Source of the DNA: Nepenthes gracilis | Taxonomy: Eukaryota; Streptophyta; Magnoliopsida; Caryophyllales; Nepenthaceae | Assembly (NCBI GenBank): GCA_033239525.1 | Contig: BSYO01000036.1 | Coordinates: 4,610,126-4,674,125 of the forward strand | Length of the DNA: 64,000 nt | Reading direction: 5' to 3' | Shown: piece after piece, positions 55,260 through 64,000 of the stretch | Layout of the letters: the number at the start of each line of letters is the position of its first letter | How positions within the stretch are numbered: position 1 is the first letter of the stretch | Notes under the pieces: generated by a model | Databases searched by the model: none | What the model was told of the DNA's origin: nothing | What the model saw: only the letters and a program-made list of their open reading frames with translations | Program-made: the position numbers and the translations under genes

Positions 55260-56712
55260 GAGCTGTTAAACGCAAGGATTTTGTCTCCATTAATTGCCAA
55301 AATCTGCCCACCGAATTGAATTGCAAATCTACTGACACCTCACTCTCTCTTGCTTTCCACTTTTCCTACTTCATCTTACGAGCCACCGTCGGCTGCTATT
55401 TGTCCCGTTTACTTAACCTCAATGTCGATGGTAAATCTGCTTTATGTTTATCTTCTGACATCTATTGAATGAATCTTCACTATGTTGATATGACATTTTG
55501 ATCTGGGTTCTAATTATCGTTTTACTCGGGTCATTTCTCTAACGACTTTCTAATCTCCGTTTGAGCTCAATAGTTCTTGACCTGCTAATTGTTACTTTCT
55601 ATTAATTACTGAGAATCAGGGTTTTCCCCCAAGAATTTCGCTGGATGTCTGCAGTCTCTTAAGGTCATCTCTCTCTCTCCCTCTCTCTGTTTGTTAATTT
55701 TTTTTTATAGGAAATGTGGCGCATGCAATTTTCTGGGTATATGGGAAATCGCAGCAAACTTCAATTTGTGTGGAGCAACTGATTTGGAAATGCTCAGAAT
55801 TGAAGCCCGCGTGATTTGTTATTGCTTCGAAAATTGAAAAGATTGTGCGTTTCTATGTTTCTTTGGCGATGAGTTGAATCGTGTCATCTTATGTTATCTC
55901 GGCTCTGATGCATGTGATTTGTTCCTCTTATCGTTGAATTTCCTCCTATTCTGCAGACTGGGAGGTGGGATTCAAATATTTTGATGAAAGTTGATTCTTT
56001 ATACTCTATTTTTTGGTGATTCTCGCCATGAATTGTATAGAAAGGAATGGTGTTTTTTTTCCCCTCAATGTCCATTATCCCTGTTTATAAGCTGTAAAAA
56101 ACTGGCCTTGCTCTGAAAGATGCTGCTTTGATGTTTACATTTGATTTTTGGTATTTTATTTTTGGTGATGATCAATCAGTATGGATAAAAAGTAAGCGTT
56201 GTACAGGGTGAAAATGCTATGATAGATTAATCAAGTCACACCTAGATAAGAAATAATGATATTAGAAGTTTAAATTATAGAATATATGGTGGTTTGGATA
56301 ATTGAAATGTAGGTCACATGAAGGAGCGGTGAGGAAATGAACCTAATTTGTGGTTGAAGGAAAGAAATGGAAAGGCAAACATAGAAAACTCTGAATGATG
56401 TTGTAAAAAATAATTTTATTGTTTTTAGTCACTGAGAATATTGTACTAAATCAGAGTAAAATATCAAAAGCGGATTGAAATAGCCGACCCTTGTTGTGGG
56501 ACGGCTTTGTTAATGTTGTGTCTTTTCTGGTAAGGTTTAATTTGAATTTGGAAATCTGGGCAAGGAAGAAAAATCTAGTCTTTTATTATGTCTTTGAAGT
56601 TTAGATAACATTAATATATCTTCCACAATGTCACCTTAAAAGGATGATTTCATCTTCTTGTTGTGGTTAAATTGATTCTTTCCCTTAGAATCTGGTGGTT
56701 GTTCTTTTGCAG
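55260..56712 (+). other. 5'UTR and long first intron of the second gene
   Basis: An untranslated first exon probably ends at 55,430 (GATG|GTAAATCTGC). The intron runs to the acceptor TTTTGCAG at 56,705-56,712 (about 1.28 kb), with CT-rich tracts at about 55,665-55,690. Long first introns in 5'UTRs often raise expression in plants. A second possible leader exon with ATGTCTGCAGTCTC lies near 55,645. Confidence 0.5.
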
Positions 56713-56769
56713 GAATTTCATATTCGTCTGATAATTTTGAGTGTTTTTTTCGTACGTCGATTCCTGATT

Positions 56770-57183
56770 ATGCGTAGAGGTCGGGGGAAAGGGAAGAAGC
56801 AGATCACACGTAATGACAATGCTGAGAGTGGCCAAGAAGAAAAACTTCCGGGGCAAAAGAGAAAAAGTCCTCAAGAACTGTTAAGCAATAAGGCAGAAGA
56901 AGATGAAGAAACTGAGAAGGTTGAAGACGAATGTAAAAATGGTATGATTTCGACCACAAAGGAAGATGCAAAAGATCAATCTTCCATACATAATGGAAGG
57001 AAGAGGAAAAGATCTTCACCGATCAAAGAAAATTTGAGTCCATCTGACGACAAAATCGGCTCAGGAACCAAGTCTTGTGGTCTAACCGACGGTTCGGTCA
57101 AGTCCGTTGGGTTCAGACAACTTGGAAGCCGGAGAAAAAGCAAACCCCGACGAGCCGCTGAAGCTGGTGTTGAATGCAAATGA
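56770..57183 (+). CDS. Plant-conserved basic protein of unknown function (137 aa)
   Basis: It starts MRRGRGKGKKQITRND and ends SRRKSKPRRAAEAGVECK. I recognise both ends, and especially the C-terminal GSRRK-KPRRAAEAGVECK, from small uncharacterised plant proteins, but no function is known to me. The middle is acidic (EEDEETEKVEDE) with a second basic patch (NGRKRKRSSPIKEN); the three basic clusters suggest a nuclear, nucleic-acid-binding role (inference). No fold, signal peptide or membrane span after this start. The ATG at 56,770 matches the usual N terminus of relatives. Upstream in-frame codons from 56,713 could extend it if spliced to the ATG at the end of the first exon. No lesions. Confidence 0.75.
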   Translation: MRRGRGKGKKQITRNDNAESGQEEKLPGQKRKSPQELLSNKAEEDEETEKVEDECKNGMISTTKEDAKDQSSIHNGRKRKRSSPIKENLSPSDDKIGSGTKSCGLTDGSVKSVGFRQLGSRRKSKPRRAAEAGVECK

Positions 57184-58908
57184 GAATGTGGTGGCTGCCA
57201 TTGGCTGTCTGTCATTACCTTTGTGTTCATAGGTTAAATTTGTTTACAAGATATGATTTTAACAAATCTTTAACCTTCATTTAGAGTGAAATGGAATTTT
57301 CTATTGGCTTTTTCATAAGTTTTAACAGTGTATTCTCTGACAATCACATAATGAAACTCAATCCGAATCGTGGTTTCTAGTTTCAGTATTTGAACAAAGT
57401 GTTTTTGCTGCTTTAGTTCTTGAATTCCTTCTCAACTTGGGAAAAAGGGATAGTTTTGCAAGGAGTGGTTACCTTTTCAGTATTATGATATATTTGGTAT
57501 ATCTTTTATCTTTGTTATTGAATAAAAATTTAATTATAAAGATTTGAAAATATAAAAATTTATATTTTGTATTTTCTATACATTCTTTATAATATTAACA
57601 TCTATTAAACATTTAATCTAATAGTCAAAAATTAAAAAAAAAAAAAAAGCATTTATGTATTTTTTGAGGCTATAACAAATTCTCAACTTGGTTTTTTAAA
57701 TTACAAATCTTGTATATCAATTGTAAAGTTAAGTATATAAATTCAGATACATCATTTATGTATTTCTTTTTTTTTTTTTTTTGGTCATTTGTAAGAACAA
57801 GGTTGCCCCTTTAGATGGCAATTTGAAGTGTCATGATTGGTCTACAACCACGAGTTTGACTAATTTATTTATTTATTGATAAAATAATTTAATTATGTAT
57901 TATGACAAGTGATATGAAAAAACCTTAATTTTTCGTATTAGTCTAAGGCATAAAAGGGCATCATAATATATGAAACTTGTATAATTTAAGGGATCCGGGA
58001 AAACACCGAGTCTCTTTGAATTCATAATATCTATTATGTGTAATATTATCTAGAATTATTTATATTATTTGAATTCATAACAACTAAAATACAATATAAT
58101 AATATTATTATTATGCTAATACTTATTTTCACCAAATTGTTTTTCCACAAATTAAACCCCTTCACTAAACTGTTGCCACCAAAAGCTCCCAGGGATCTTG
58201 CTTTATGTACGGCCAAAGTAAGCCCCTGTTCTATGCGTTCAAGTAGTCAGATTTTATCATTGACTGATTTCGACAGACTGAATTCATTCACATTATAAAA
58301 ATATAAATTATAATAAATTTAGACGGTCGGATTCGCCTGAGCACAAAATTCAACCGCCCGGATAAGAAAAGTCATGATCTGTTTTGCCTGTACGCAAAGT
58401 AGGATTTCTATTCTAGCTACCAAGAACCACCAACGGTCATCATTGCTCATATGTACCCGATCGTGGTAATTTTACAAGATTATTTTCAACAACTGAAATT
58501 ATCACTGGCATAGGATTTTGTCATAATTTTCTCAAACAATAGGCTTTTTTTTTTCAATAGTTGAGTCTATATATTTTATATAAAGAGATTAAGATTAAAA
58601 TAACATTTTTAAATATTATCTTAAATTCTATACTCTATTACTTTTAAAAATAATTATAAGAATAAATTAATCAAATATTTGTGAGAACGGTAACATACCC
58701 CATCATAAACCTAGCAAAAAAACCAAGGGCATCTTGTCTCGATCCCATAGCCTTTAAATATAAATTTAATAGTTTAAATGTTTTAGTTTGAAAAAAATTT
58801 ATATTATAAATTTGAACTAAAGTAAGTCTAAATAATTATAATTTATAAAAATTAAAATTTTAAAATAATATAATGAATCCCAATTTTAGACATGACAAAT
58901 AGACAATC
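57184..58908. other. 3'UTR and AT-rich intergenic DNA
   Basis: The gene's 3'UTR probably covers the first 150-350 bases. The rest is AT-rich with A and T runs (57,633-57,648; 57,768-57,782). A short GC-richer stretch at 58,320-58,450 shows no coding pattern. Confidence 0.4.
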
Positions 58909-60111
58909 TGATGGGTTCCATAGATATCATGGGTCGACCCATGATTTGGCCTACAAGGAAGGCAGCCCAGGGAGGGTCAGCCTTGAGAAAGGTCTTCTCA
59001 GCCCAACAACTAGATGGCTCGACCCAAATCTGCCTAGCAGGGTATAAGCTACAAGGATCACTCTCTGGACAGGCCCACAGGCGTAGCCCAGCATTATCCT
59101 CCCAGTAATCCCAACTCAGTATGCAAGCTCATGTAACTATCAATCTACCGCGTCTCGATAGTTTGAAAAAGTGCTGCCTGTCGAAGCAGTAGGGAATGGT
59201 CTCCATCAGAGGGCCAGAAATTGTGATGCAATCAACGCCCCTATGACAGCTATCCAGCACCCTTTTTCTATAAATGCGACCCTTCCTCCACAGGAATGTG
59301 GGGAGACATTTGTTTCCAGGAGGGGCTCAGAGAGGCCAAAAGAATTTCAGAGAGGAAGAGGCGACTAACAAATGTAACACTCGATCTAAGAGCCACTCTC
59401 TTAAGAAGGGACCCCTTCCTCTAAGCCACCCTCACACTAGGGTGCAACTCTAAGTCGCTCTCCAACTGAGCGTATTCGTTAGAGCTCAAGTCTTCATCTC
59501 TAAGTCGCTCCCCAATCTAGTGCATTTATCGGAGCTCAGTACTTCATCTCTAGGTCGCTCTCTAATCGAGTGTATTTATTAGAACTCAACCTTCTATCTC
59601 TAAGCTGCTCCTCAATTAAGTGCATTTATTAAAATTCAATCCTCCATCTCTAGGCTACTCCCCTATCGAGTGCATTCATCGGAGCTAAGTCCACTATCTT
59701 TAAACCGCTCTCTAGCCAAGTACACTCATCGGAGTTCAGGCTTCCATTTCTAAGCCGCCCCTTAGCCGATGTGCTAATCGGAGCTCAATCCTTCATCTTA
59801 AAGTCGCTCCCTAATCAAGTGCACTCTTTGGAACTCAACCTTCCAAAAACACTCAATCCCTTGAAACATAAATCTATACATTATTCATTTATCATTCTAT
59901 CTTTCTATCAGCTTGAAAAAGATTTCTGACATGAATATCGGAGGATATATCGGGGAGCAAGTCTTACCATTCTTTTACCTCTTATTTGTTAGTTGTGGTA
60001 TATAGGATTTATGTTCGAAATAACGAAAATCGAACATATTTCAACTTGACCTACCAGGAAGATCAAGCGGCTTCCTTATTCGTTCGATAATTCAGATCTA
60101 GGGATGCATAA
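58909..60111 (+). repeat. 5' LTR of the second Tat-like element (1,203 bp)
   Basis: U3 is about 350 bases. A TATA-like CTATAAATG at about 59,269-59,277 is followed by a leader with purine-rich tracts. From 59,448 a 50-bp minisatellite fills much of the R/U5 part, and the LTR ends GGGATGCATAA. Start and end are set by analogy with the first Tat element. Confidence 0.6.
59448..59845. repeat. 50-bp minisatellite, eight units, in the LTR
   Basis: Each unit follows CTCTAAGTCGCTCYCYAAY...GTGCATTYATCGGAGCTCAGTC.. and ends TTCAT or CCAT. Eight units of 48-50 bases are seen, with about 70-80% similarity between neighbours. The same family reappears at about 63,565-63,990. Confidence 0.8.
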
Positions 60112-60130
60112 TTAACGTTATCTATGGGAA
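60112..60130 (+). promoter_or_regulatory. Decayed primer-binding site (second Tat-like element)
   Basis: TTAACGTTATCTATGGGAA aligns without gaps to TTGGCACCGTCTGTGGGAA of the first Tat element, the differences being mostly transitions. It stands right after GATGCATAA, as in that element. Confidence 0.6.
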
Positions 60131-60770
60131 TGATAGAAAAGTCTAACCTGCACTCCTGCGAGAGCAGATACAGCCAATGCATGGGTACAAGCCAGCGCAC
60201 CCACCACAGACGCCATCTCTCGTGGCCATGACACCTCCGTGGGTAGTCATGAGGACGGACGATTGGCCCCTAAGGTGCAGATGCTCACCATCTAGAGATA
60301 CACCATGTCCTAAGCAGCCCTAGACCGTTAGTACTCGCCAAAAGGTACAACGCTGGGGGCTTCACCCTCCGACTCCCAGGCATCAGCATCTGAAAGAAGA
60401 AATTGGAGAGCAAATCAACTTTCTCAAAAGATCCGGTGGCCTAATGACCTTATGGTCCCGGCGGCCACAAGAGATAGGGCCTAGCCACGGCCGGACGGCC
60501 GATTGAGTCATGCGATGAGGGATGAAATCTTAGAGTAGCACGATCTACACCGCTCTCATGACGGCAAGAGGCCCCCTGCCTAGTAAGAAGTTCCGTGAAG
60601 TGCCCATAAGTTCTTTGCTGACCTTAAAAGATCATCGTTCGGGAGAGAGATCCAATTGTTACCATCTCCTCGTAGAATCAGGGAGCCCAACCTAGAGCTC
60701 TGCATTCGAAGTTCCAATCTGGTGCTCACCTGGATCACTTTCGCGCTTTGTCACTCTTCCGCACTTCTGT
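60131..60770 (+). pseudogene. Gag remnant of the second Tat-like element
   Basis: The best segment (about 60,635-60,750, with shifts) reads FGREIQLLPSPRRIREPNLE then L.IRSSNLVLTWITFAL. It lines up with the AEIQSRPLPTKFKMPSLESY...VDHLDHF start of the first element's gag core. Upstream sequence is Pro/Arg-rich and poorly readable. Confidence 0.55.
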
Positions 60771-60829
60771 GAGAGAGATCCGTTCAAAGCTAACCCATTG
60801 GTATAGATCCAACAAGTAGAGCACCAAGC

Positions 60830-61165
60830 AAAAAATCGGGACTCTTGAGGCCATGGTCACTGACAACAGAGTCCAGTCCCCTAGAAATTGCTTCACTGAG
60901 TATGGCAGCAAGAAGGTAGAAGCTACCGGTTTAGCATAGCGCACCCAATCCTTCGAAGCGTAGAGGCCATGGGCAAAGGTTGTTGGTTGGAATTGGTAGT
61001 CCCCCTTTTGATGAGGATTGTTCCTAACCTCAACAACTCTCCAAAATGGGGCATACGTGCTATGCTCCTGAAGTAGAAGGTCGGTCCCACAGGCCAAAAG
61101 CACCCTCCGCCCAATGAGGCACCACAGACGATTTTCCACCAAGCGTTGGTAAGTCAAATGCATCC
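60830..61165 (+). pseudogene. Integrase remnant of the second Tat-like element
   Basis: MVTDNRVQSPRNCFTEYGSK (about 60,852-60,910) corresponds to VVTDNGTQFSEKRFTKYCTN around the second catalytic Asp. LRSVEAMGK (about 60,953-60,980) corresponds to LRGVEATGK, and FLTSTTLQNGAYVL (about 61,022-61,065) to the C-terminal FLVSTFMRNGAYKL. The parts are closer together than in the intact element, so deletions removed the intervening sequence. The 150-codon minus-strand frame over this region is a shadow. Confidence 0.6.
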
Positions 61166-61189
61166 ATACGGAATGCTTGCACATCATTC

Positions 61190-62050
61190 ATTGCTTGTTT
61201 CATTTATTATGTCAATCATTTGATTGCATGTGTGCATGCATCAATTTTAAAACCTAAACTGCCCCTAATCAGACGAACTCTTTTGCCTGTGACTTGATCA
61301 GCTGCGACTCGATCACAAAACTTTAGTCCCAATAACCGAGCGGCCTAGAGAAGGTCAAAACTAAACCTTGGTCCTGATCATTGAGCTGCCCAAACGAGGT
61401 TGAACATTACAAACCCAGGAGACTTGGGGACTAAAGTCAGACCTCCCCATCAAAAAGCTATCAAAACTATAATTGGCTTTTTAGCATATGTGCAATAATC
61501 TCCTCCCGTAGGGACAAACATCATCAGTTGACAATGGTTGGCAGACTAGGACATGACATACAAAAGTTATGGCATCCTCTAACAGGACCGAGTGCCAATG
61601 ATTAGTTGCGGGTGACGGTCTATACTTTGCTAGAGCATAGTGATTGTGGCCATAAAACCCGGTCGGCCCCTATAAGGCTCACCCATATCCATGCTACGAT
61701 GTCCTTCTACAGGAAAGAGCACAAACAGATGAATGTGTCTTGTCAAGCTCGACAATGATAGCTGCAAGGCTTAGCAGGCGATCACATTCTCCTAGTACCA
61801 CGACCTCGGCTCGGAAACGAGCATAATTGGGAAATGCATCCAACTAAGCCCGACGATAGTAGTAGTGATACTTAGTCAGCAAACTGAATCAATGTCGAAG
61901 AAAGATAAATTAGCACGTGCTCAAAGACAACAACAACAATGGTAAAAGTAATCTAGTAGATGCATTAAAGATTCAAAGTGTACATCAAGAAAATCAGCCA
62001 GTCTCAAAAGAGTATACAAAGAGTTGCCTACACCTACTACTCAGACTACT
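61190..62050. other. Post-pol spacer of the second Tat-like element
   Basis: It includes AACCTAAACTGCCCCTAA (about 61,250-61,270), the counterpart of GACCTAGACTGCCCCTAA in the first element, and about two units like its 40-bp repeats (61,330-61,400). No protein is readable. Confidence 0.5.
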
Positions 62051-62960
62051 ACCCAAGGTTTGGGGGCCTCCTAGTGTGTGTGACGTAGGCTTCCCTCCTA
62101 CCTTCAAGTAGTTTGCCAGGTCAGAGCTCTCCTTCAAGTTGGGCATTCTCATTTCGAAGAACCGCAAGTTGCTGTAGTGCCTCCCAAAGCTTTTCCTTGA
62201 GTGAGGAGATTATATCCAAAACCCAAGTGTTCTCCTTTGAAACCCTTGGGATCTTGTCCCTGACTCAGACAACTTCTAGTTGAGGTAGGTCACCTGCTCT
62301 TCACTCTACAAAGCCTCGGCGACAACAACATTCATTCAGCGCTCTGAATCCTCCAATGTAACAGGATTTTTGTGTGCATGGGATAGTCATTGGATTTCAG
62401 CATCCTCCAATATGGCACCCTCTCCACTGCTTGGAGTGCTTCCCAGACCTGCCAAACAACAAACGACAGCCAGTCAGGAACAGCAACAAGAAATCATGAT
62501 GATATTAGATCAAAGAAGCCCTTGGCACTGTTCCACATGACAAGATGGTCTTATCTCATGTGATAGGCCAGGCCACCAGTCAGCTCCAGCCGGGATTGAT
62601 GAGGATCATGAAGGCTAAGCATCACGAGGAAGAGGCACCTCAAAACTTAGGGGAGGGTTGTGCCCGCCCAAAACTCTTGGGGGCTCGGACACCAACTCTT
62701 CAGGGTGGGATGTCCCCTCAGCAGTTGCCTTAGCCTCTGAGCCATCCCCAACCACTTCTTCGTCAGCTCGGACACTTCCAGTGTCCTCCTAGGTAGAAGT
62801 AGTAGGAGAGGCCGATGCAGATACTTCTGGACAAGAAGCCACTAAGATCAAGATTCTCCCCTAGGATGCGATAGTGGCATTAGTTTGAATGCTCAGTCCA
62901 CCTGTTGAGGGAATCCGCGTTCCGTTGGCAGAACCCACCGAGTACTCCTTGTCCACAGAA
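62050..62960 (-). pseudogene. Antisense-ORF remnant of the second Tat-like element
   Basis: Minus-strand reading gives coiled-coil-like pieces (VVVAEAL, SEEQVTYLN, KLSESGTRSQGFQRR at about 62,330-62,230) and Ser/Glu/Pro-rich linker (SEAKATAEGTSHPEE at about 62,740-62,690). This is the same kind and place as the first element's antisense ORF. The N-terminal Transposase_28-like part is not found. Confidence 0.45.
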
Positions 62961-62989
62961 CCAATCGAACTCACTAGTTGTATGCCCCA

Positions 62990-64000
62990 AGGTGGGCTCC
63001 GCCACCGTCATTCTATATATGCCACCTTTCCTTTGTAGGGAAGGGGGTTAAGGAGGGGTATTTTCTCCTTCAAGTGAGAGGAGGAGGAAAAGGAGGCTTC
63101 TCTCCTTCCATCCAAAGGAGGAGGAAAGAGATCACAAACACAAGGTCTCTCGACAATGGAGAAGGAGGGAAATGACCAAGAGAAGGCAACACTCAGCCTC
63201 AGAGCCACTCCTCGCCAAAGGCAACTCTTCCTCCACCGCTATTGATCCCAACTCGTGGTTGCGTAGGCTCCGCGTCAGCTTCGAACACACATGCCACTTG
63301 GCTGGAGATGATGATTCATGAAGCGAGGCAAAGAGAGTCCCTCCATGTGTAGCATGGGAGGGGCCCCGACGAGATGAAGGACCCACCTTAGAACATGGAA
63401 GCAATTAGGATCCATCTCTCTCCGCCACTCTTCCCCCTCTCTTAATAGCTTGGTACGACAGCACTTTCGCAGCCAAAGGGAACCAACGGCAGGGTCCATG
63501 ATGATCCAGAACTCTTCTTCGAATCACGATGGTGGATCTTGAATGATTGCCCATGCTGGCATTTCTATGTAAGCCCCTAACCAAGCGTGCTTAGCAGGAG
63601 CTCAGTCCTCCATTTCTAAAAGTCGTCCTCTGACTGGGCACACTTAGTAGGAGTTAAGTCCTTCACATCTCTCTAAGTCGCCCTTGGCTAGGTGTACTTG
63701 GTAGGAGCATAGTCCTCCATCTCTCTAAGTCGCCCCCTAACTGGGTGTACCCAATAGGAGCATAGCCCTTCATCTCTCTAAGCTGCCTCTTGACCGAACG
63801 CACTCAATAGAAACGTGGTCCTCCATCCCTCTAAGTTACCCCCTAGCCGGGTGCACCTATCGGGAGCCCAATCCTCCATTCGTAAACCTCCACTCAGATG
63901 GGCATACCTCTAACTTGCCCCATGGTCAAACACACATCTAAGCCACCACTTGGTAGAGTGCACATATCGGAGTCTAGTCCCATTAATCTTCTCACCTTTT
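62990..64000 (+). repeat. LTR-like sequence of the second Tat-like element, incomplete
   Basis: CTATATATGCCACC (about 63,012) and GAGAAGGCAACACTCAGCC...AGAGCCACTCC (about 63,179-63,212) correspond to CTATAAATGCGACC and AACACTCGATCTAAGAGCCACTC in the 5' LTR. The minisatellite follows. U3 seems to be missing, and the end lies beyond the window. Confidence 0.5.
63565..63990. repeat. Minisatellite, second array (about 52-bp units)
   Basis: About eight diverged units with CTCTCTAAGTCGCCCYYT...GTGTACYYRRTAGGAGCATAGTCCTCCAT. It is the same family as 59,448-59,845, with units 2-3 bases longer. Confidence 0.75.

Larger units (their letters stand above)
58909..64000 (+). mobile_element. Second Tat-like Gypsy element, heavily deleted, cut by the window edge
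   Basis: A 5' LTR (58,909-60,111) starts TGATGGG and ends GGGATGCATAA, like the first Tat element's LTR. A decayed primer site (TAACGTTATCTATGGGAA) follows. Gag N-terminal homology (to about 60,760) jumps to integrase pieces (60,830-61,165), then a post-pol region, antisense-ORF remnants, and LTR-like sequence to the window end. The protease-RT-RNase H part is missing. Confidence 0.65.

Noticed and set aside
59448..59845. CRISPR array
   Set aside because: Units are contiguous, diverged 50-bp tandem repeats without unique spacers, in a plant retroelement LTR. The same applies to 42,676-42,909, 45,356-45,580 and 63,565-63,990.
60735..61187. 150-codon minus-strand frame as a gene
   Set aside because: The plus strand here reads as Tat integrase pieces in register with the intact element at 41.8-42.5 kb, so the minus frame is a shadow.

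Overview
The window is nuclear DNA of a flowering plant, most likely a eudicot. It has AT-rich spacers, GT-AG introns, Copia and Ty3/Gypsy LTR retrotransposons with plant-type primer sites (initiator-Met tRNA for the Copia elements, a Tat-type site for the large Gypsy element), plant LINEs and two ordinary plant genes. I cannot name the species from sequence alone.

Positions 1-26,610 are a nested transposon graveyard. A single plus-strand LINE, from endonuclease to RNase H, can be followed in pieces at 115-705, 4,910-5,890, 9,202-9,722, 23,911-24,479 and 25,848-26,610. It was cut by four LTR insertions, each with a recognisable target-site duplication (TSD). These are a solo LTR (706-4,909) that itself carries a retroposed zinc-knuckle ORF (1,970-4,108); a rearranged minus-strand Copia (5,891-9,201); a Tork-type Copia (9,723-23,910) that carries an 8.8-kb LTR element with no recognisable protein in its 3' LTR (14,651-23,430); and a solo Copia LTR (24,480-25,847).

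Positions 26,611-35,913 hold a decayed minus-strand Copia (27,360-30,026), a second copy of the first solo-LTR family (30,124-32,106) and AT-rich spacer. A small intact gene at 33,833-34,099 encodes an 88-residue secreted, CLE-like peptide precursor, with a TATA box and a probable 3'UTR intron.

Positions 35,919-46,631 are one complete but mutated Tat-lineage Gypsy element with TSD AAACT. It has gag-pol on the plus strand, a long antisense ORF between pol and the 3' LTR, and two tandem-repeat arrays. Most of its stop codons replace expected Gln or Trp codons by single transitions.

Positions 46,637-58,908 are the gene-bearing part. A six-exon gene (47,272-53,129, 342 aa) encodes a two-RRM, UBA2-like RNA-binding protein, and introns 1 and 4 hold copies of a small inverted-repeat element. 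A second gene (CDS 56,770-57,183, long 5'UTR intron) encodes a 137-aa basic plant-conserved protein of unknown function.

From 58,909 to the right edge is a second, heavily deleted Tat-like element whose LTRs contain a 50-bp minisatellite. Exon joins, frameshift calls and repeat homologies were made by eye; no alignment or database search was run.
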